64,000 nt of DNA from Paulinella micropora (taxonomy: Eukaryota > Cercozoa > Imbricatea > Euglyphida): contig BJOX01000165.1 of assembly GCA_009731375.1 (NCBI GenBank), positions 495,793-559,792 of the forward strand, given 5' to 3'. The notes beneath the pieces were generated by a model. It did no database searches, was not told the origin of the DNA, and saw only the letters and a program-made list of their open reading frames with translations. Of this stretch, positions 62,386 through 64,000 are shown one piece after another (position 1 is the stretch's first letter; the number at the start of each line of letters is the position of its first letter). The translations under genes were made by a program, and so were the position numbers.

Positions 62386-63695
62386 TACTAGCCAATACAA
62401 TTTAATCAAACTTATCTTGCTTTTTACTTTTTTACCAGTATTTTCTCGCCCCAAGTGCACTGGGAAAATTCCCTTTTTACTCTAGCAATTTCCTTTTCTG
62501 CCCATATCAAGTCATATTTTTCCTCACTGGCTGCACTAATTTTCCTTTCCAATCTAGCCTGCTTACGTTCTATAAAACACGACCTATACCATCCCAACCC
62601 AAGCCATCTCCCTACCGCGGATAATCTCCTTCAGAATCCTTCGTCTTGAGTACAGCTCAAAAGCCCTGGAGACCATACACCTTGCCCTGTACTTAACCGT
62701 CCTTAAACCTACCATTACCCAGCCTTTACCTTACTGTAAATCAACCTTGGCAAAAGGGTGAGCACGGTCACTCGTGGTCTGGTAAACCCCTATTATTAAA
62801 TAACTGTTCTTAAAAGTTAAACATGCATCCTTGTCCCTGCTCAGGGTTCGGGATTCGACACGCCTACATATGTAGGCCGCCTACTATGAGAGATCATAGC
62901 AGAGAAAGCCCTGGAGCCCCTCTACAACCCCCTGGAGTTACACTACTGCAACTGCCTGATCTGGCCCTTTGGGTGTGTGTGTGTGCGTGTGTGTCTGTAT
63001 GTGTATAGGTATATGAGGGATTTGTACCTATGGTGGAACTCGGGCTCTTCTCCTCCTGTTTTTTTTTTTCCTTTTCCCGAAGGACCCCCCTGCACGCTTG
63101 TTTCGTCGTAGGGGAGATGTGATATCCGTGCTCCTGCCCCTTGCTCCTCACCGGTTTGAGTCCACTAGCCCAGGCTCCGTTTGGATCCGATGTCCCTTCT
63201 ACGTGAGTTCCTGTTGTGTCGTGTCCTGAAGCAAGATCACCCTGCCTGCGTCGCCAGCAACCGAGCAACCAACCAACATGTCCCCTCTGCTCTCTCGTGT
63301 GTTCTACTACATGGTCTTTATTTTTGCCGCTCCATACCCACATGCGTCGTTCCTTGGATGAGCCCCTCTTCTTTTCTCGCTCCTGCGCTCTTTGCAAGTG
63401 TGTTCCGAGTCTGCAGTCCCGGCCCCAAGTTCATAGAGCATCCTGATAGCACTTTTAGTAACAATGCAAGCTTTTTGTTTCGGATGATTCAGTCATCTAC
63501 CGCCCCCCCCCCCCCCCCCCCCCCCCCCCTTTTTTNNNNNNNNNNCCCCTGCTCCAGCCCTATTTACTAACCTTACCACATATTTTCCTTCAACTATACT
63601 CTCTCTCCCACCCGCCCTCCAGGCTCCCGGCCTAACTAGCCGGGGGGACTAACAATTTGCTCACAGGGAACTATAACTACTCCCATTCAAACTAC
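62386..63695. other. Sequence between the two 305-bp repeats
   Basis: About 1.3 kb with no long conserved frame. Contains a GT tract (62973-63005) and a poly-C/poly-T run ending in a 10-N gap (63536-63545). If the repeats are LTRs this would be the interior of a non-coding element. Confidence 0.5.
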
Positions 63696-64000
63696 TATTA
63701 ACCTCAAGAAAATGGAATCACTACTCCAATTCCCAACCTTGACGTTTCCGCGTAGCCAGCTATAGCTACCAATCTATTTTACTGTATTTTCTACTACACT
63801 TGCTCGAAAAAGAAACTTATGTGACTCTACCTCTGCTCCAATTATTGTACTAATAACTTCAAGCAAAACTGTAAAACTCTTCAGAAGGAACTGCCACCGT
63901 CCACTATTCCGATTCATGAGGAACTATACCTATACTCCAGTATCTAACCTAAACGTTACTTCGTAACCAACTTATTGGGGAACCGACAATCTTAACGTAA
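63696..64000. repeat. 305-bp direct repeat, right copy (cut by window end)
   Basis: Matches 62081-62385 at an offset of 1615 bp through to the last base, so its full length is unknown. Confidence 0.85.

Noticed and set aside
62894-63397. 167-codon minus frame as a gene
   Set aside because: Includes a translated GT tract and polar low-complexity sequence. It has no motif or splice support.

Overview
The window is eukaryotic nuclear DNA. It has many GT-AG introns, very dense microsatellites, several retrotransposon classes and short N gaps. I cannot assign a species. A free-living protist or alga is my guess, based on intron-rich GC-rich exons, a DIRS element, Copia and Gypsy elements, and TDAGLAHL-type leucine-rich repeats. 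No prokaryotic operon, CRISPR array, rRNA or complete tRNA gene is visible.

Layout. 0-3 kb: a frameshifted 2-oxoglutarate/Fe(II) oxygenase-like gene with a small Cys/His motif, then a poly-Ser, CxxC-rich protein of unknown function. 3.7-6.5 kb (minus): a broken F-box-like/leucine-rich-repeat gene, with its 5' segment present three times. 7.1-8.8 kb (minus): a multi-exon ADP-ribosylglycohydrolase. 10.1-12.9 kb (minus): a decayed DIRS-type retrotransposon (reverse transcriptase, RNase H, tyrosine recombinase). 13.4-27 kb: almost entirely simple repeats, including two kilobase-scale TATG/CATA arrays in opposite orientation and a 1 kb TTC array.

27.4-44.4 kb (plus): one P-type cation ATPase, SERCA-like (type IIA), reconstructed here in 36 exons and about 1000 codons. 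At least two further exons appear lost next to gaps (the TGES loop and membrane segment 3). Many introns are TCTA-type microsatellite from just after the donor to the acceptor. Most of the second half of the gene carries degenerate partial copies of an exon in the intron beside that exon. The introns also hold two nearly identical 580-bp elements with 35-bp direct terminal repeats, and a 210-bp MITE.

44.4-64 kb: AT-rich repeat-laden DNA with a dispersed 150-bp repeat family, a SINE-like segment with an AAT tail and a 1.07-kb foldback element. It also holds a truncated Copia element (minus) abutting a 5'-truncated Gypsy element (plus) with a long unrecognised 3' coding region, a second Copia gag-protease remnant (minus), and a 305-bp direct repeat 1.6 kb apart at the right edge.

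The strongest candidate for something undescribed is the ATPase gene structure: microsatellite introns together with recurrent exon-copy debris, which suggests repeat-mediated exon duplication. All function calls come from motif reading only; no searches were run.
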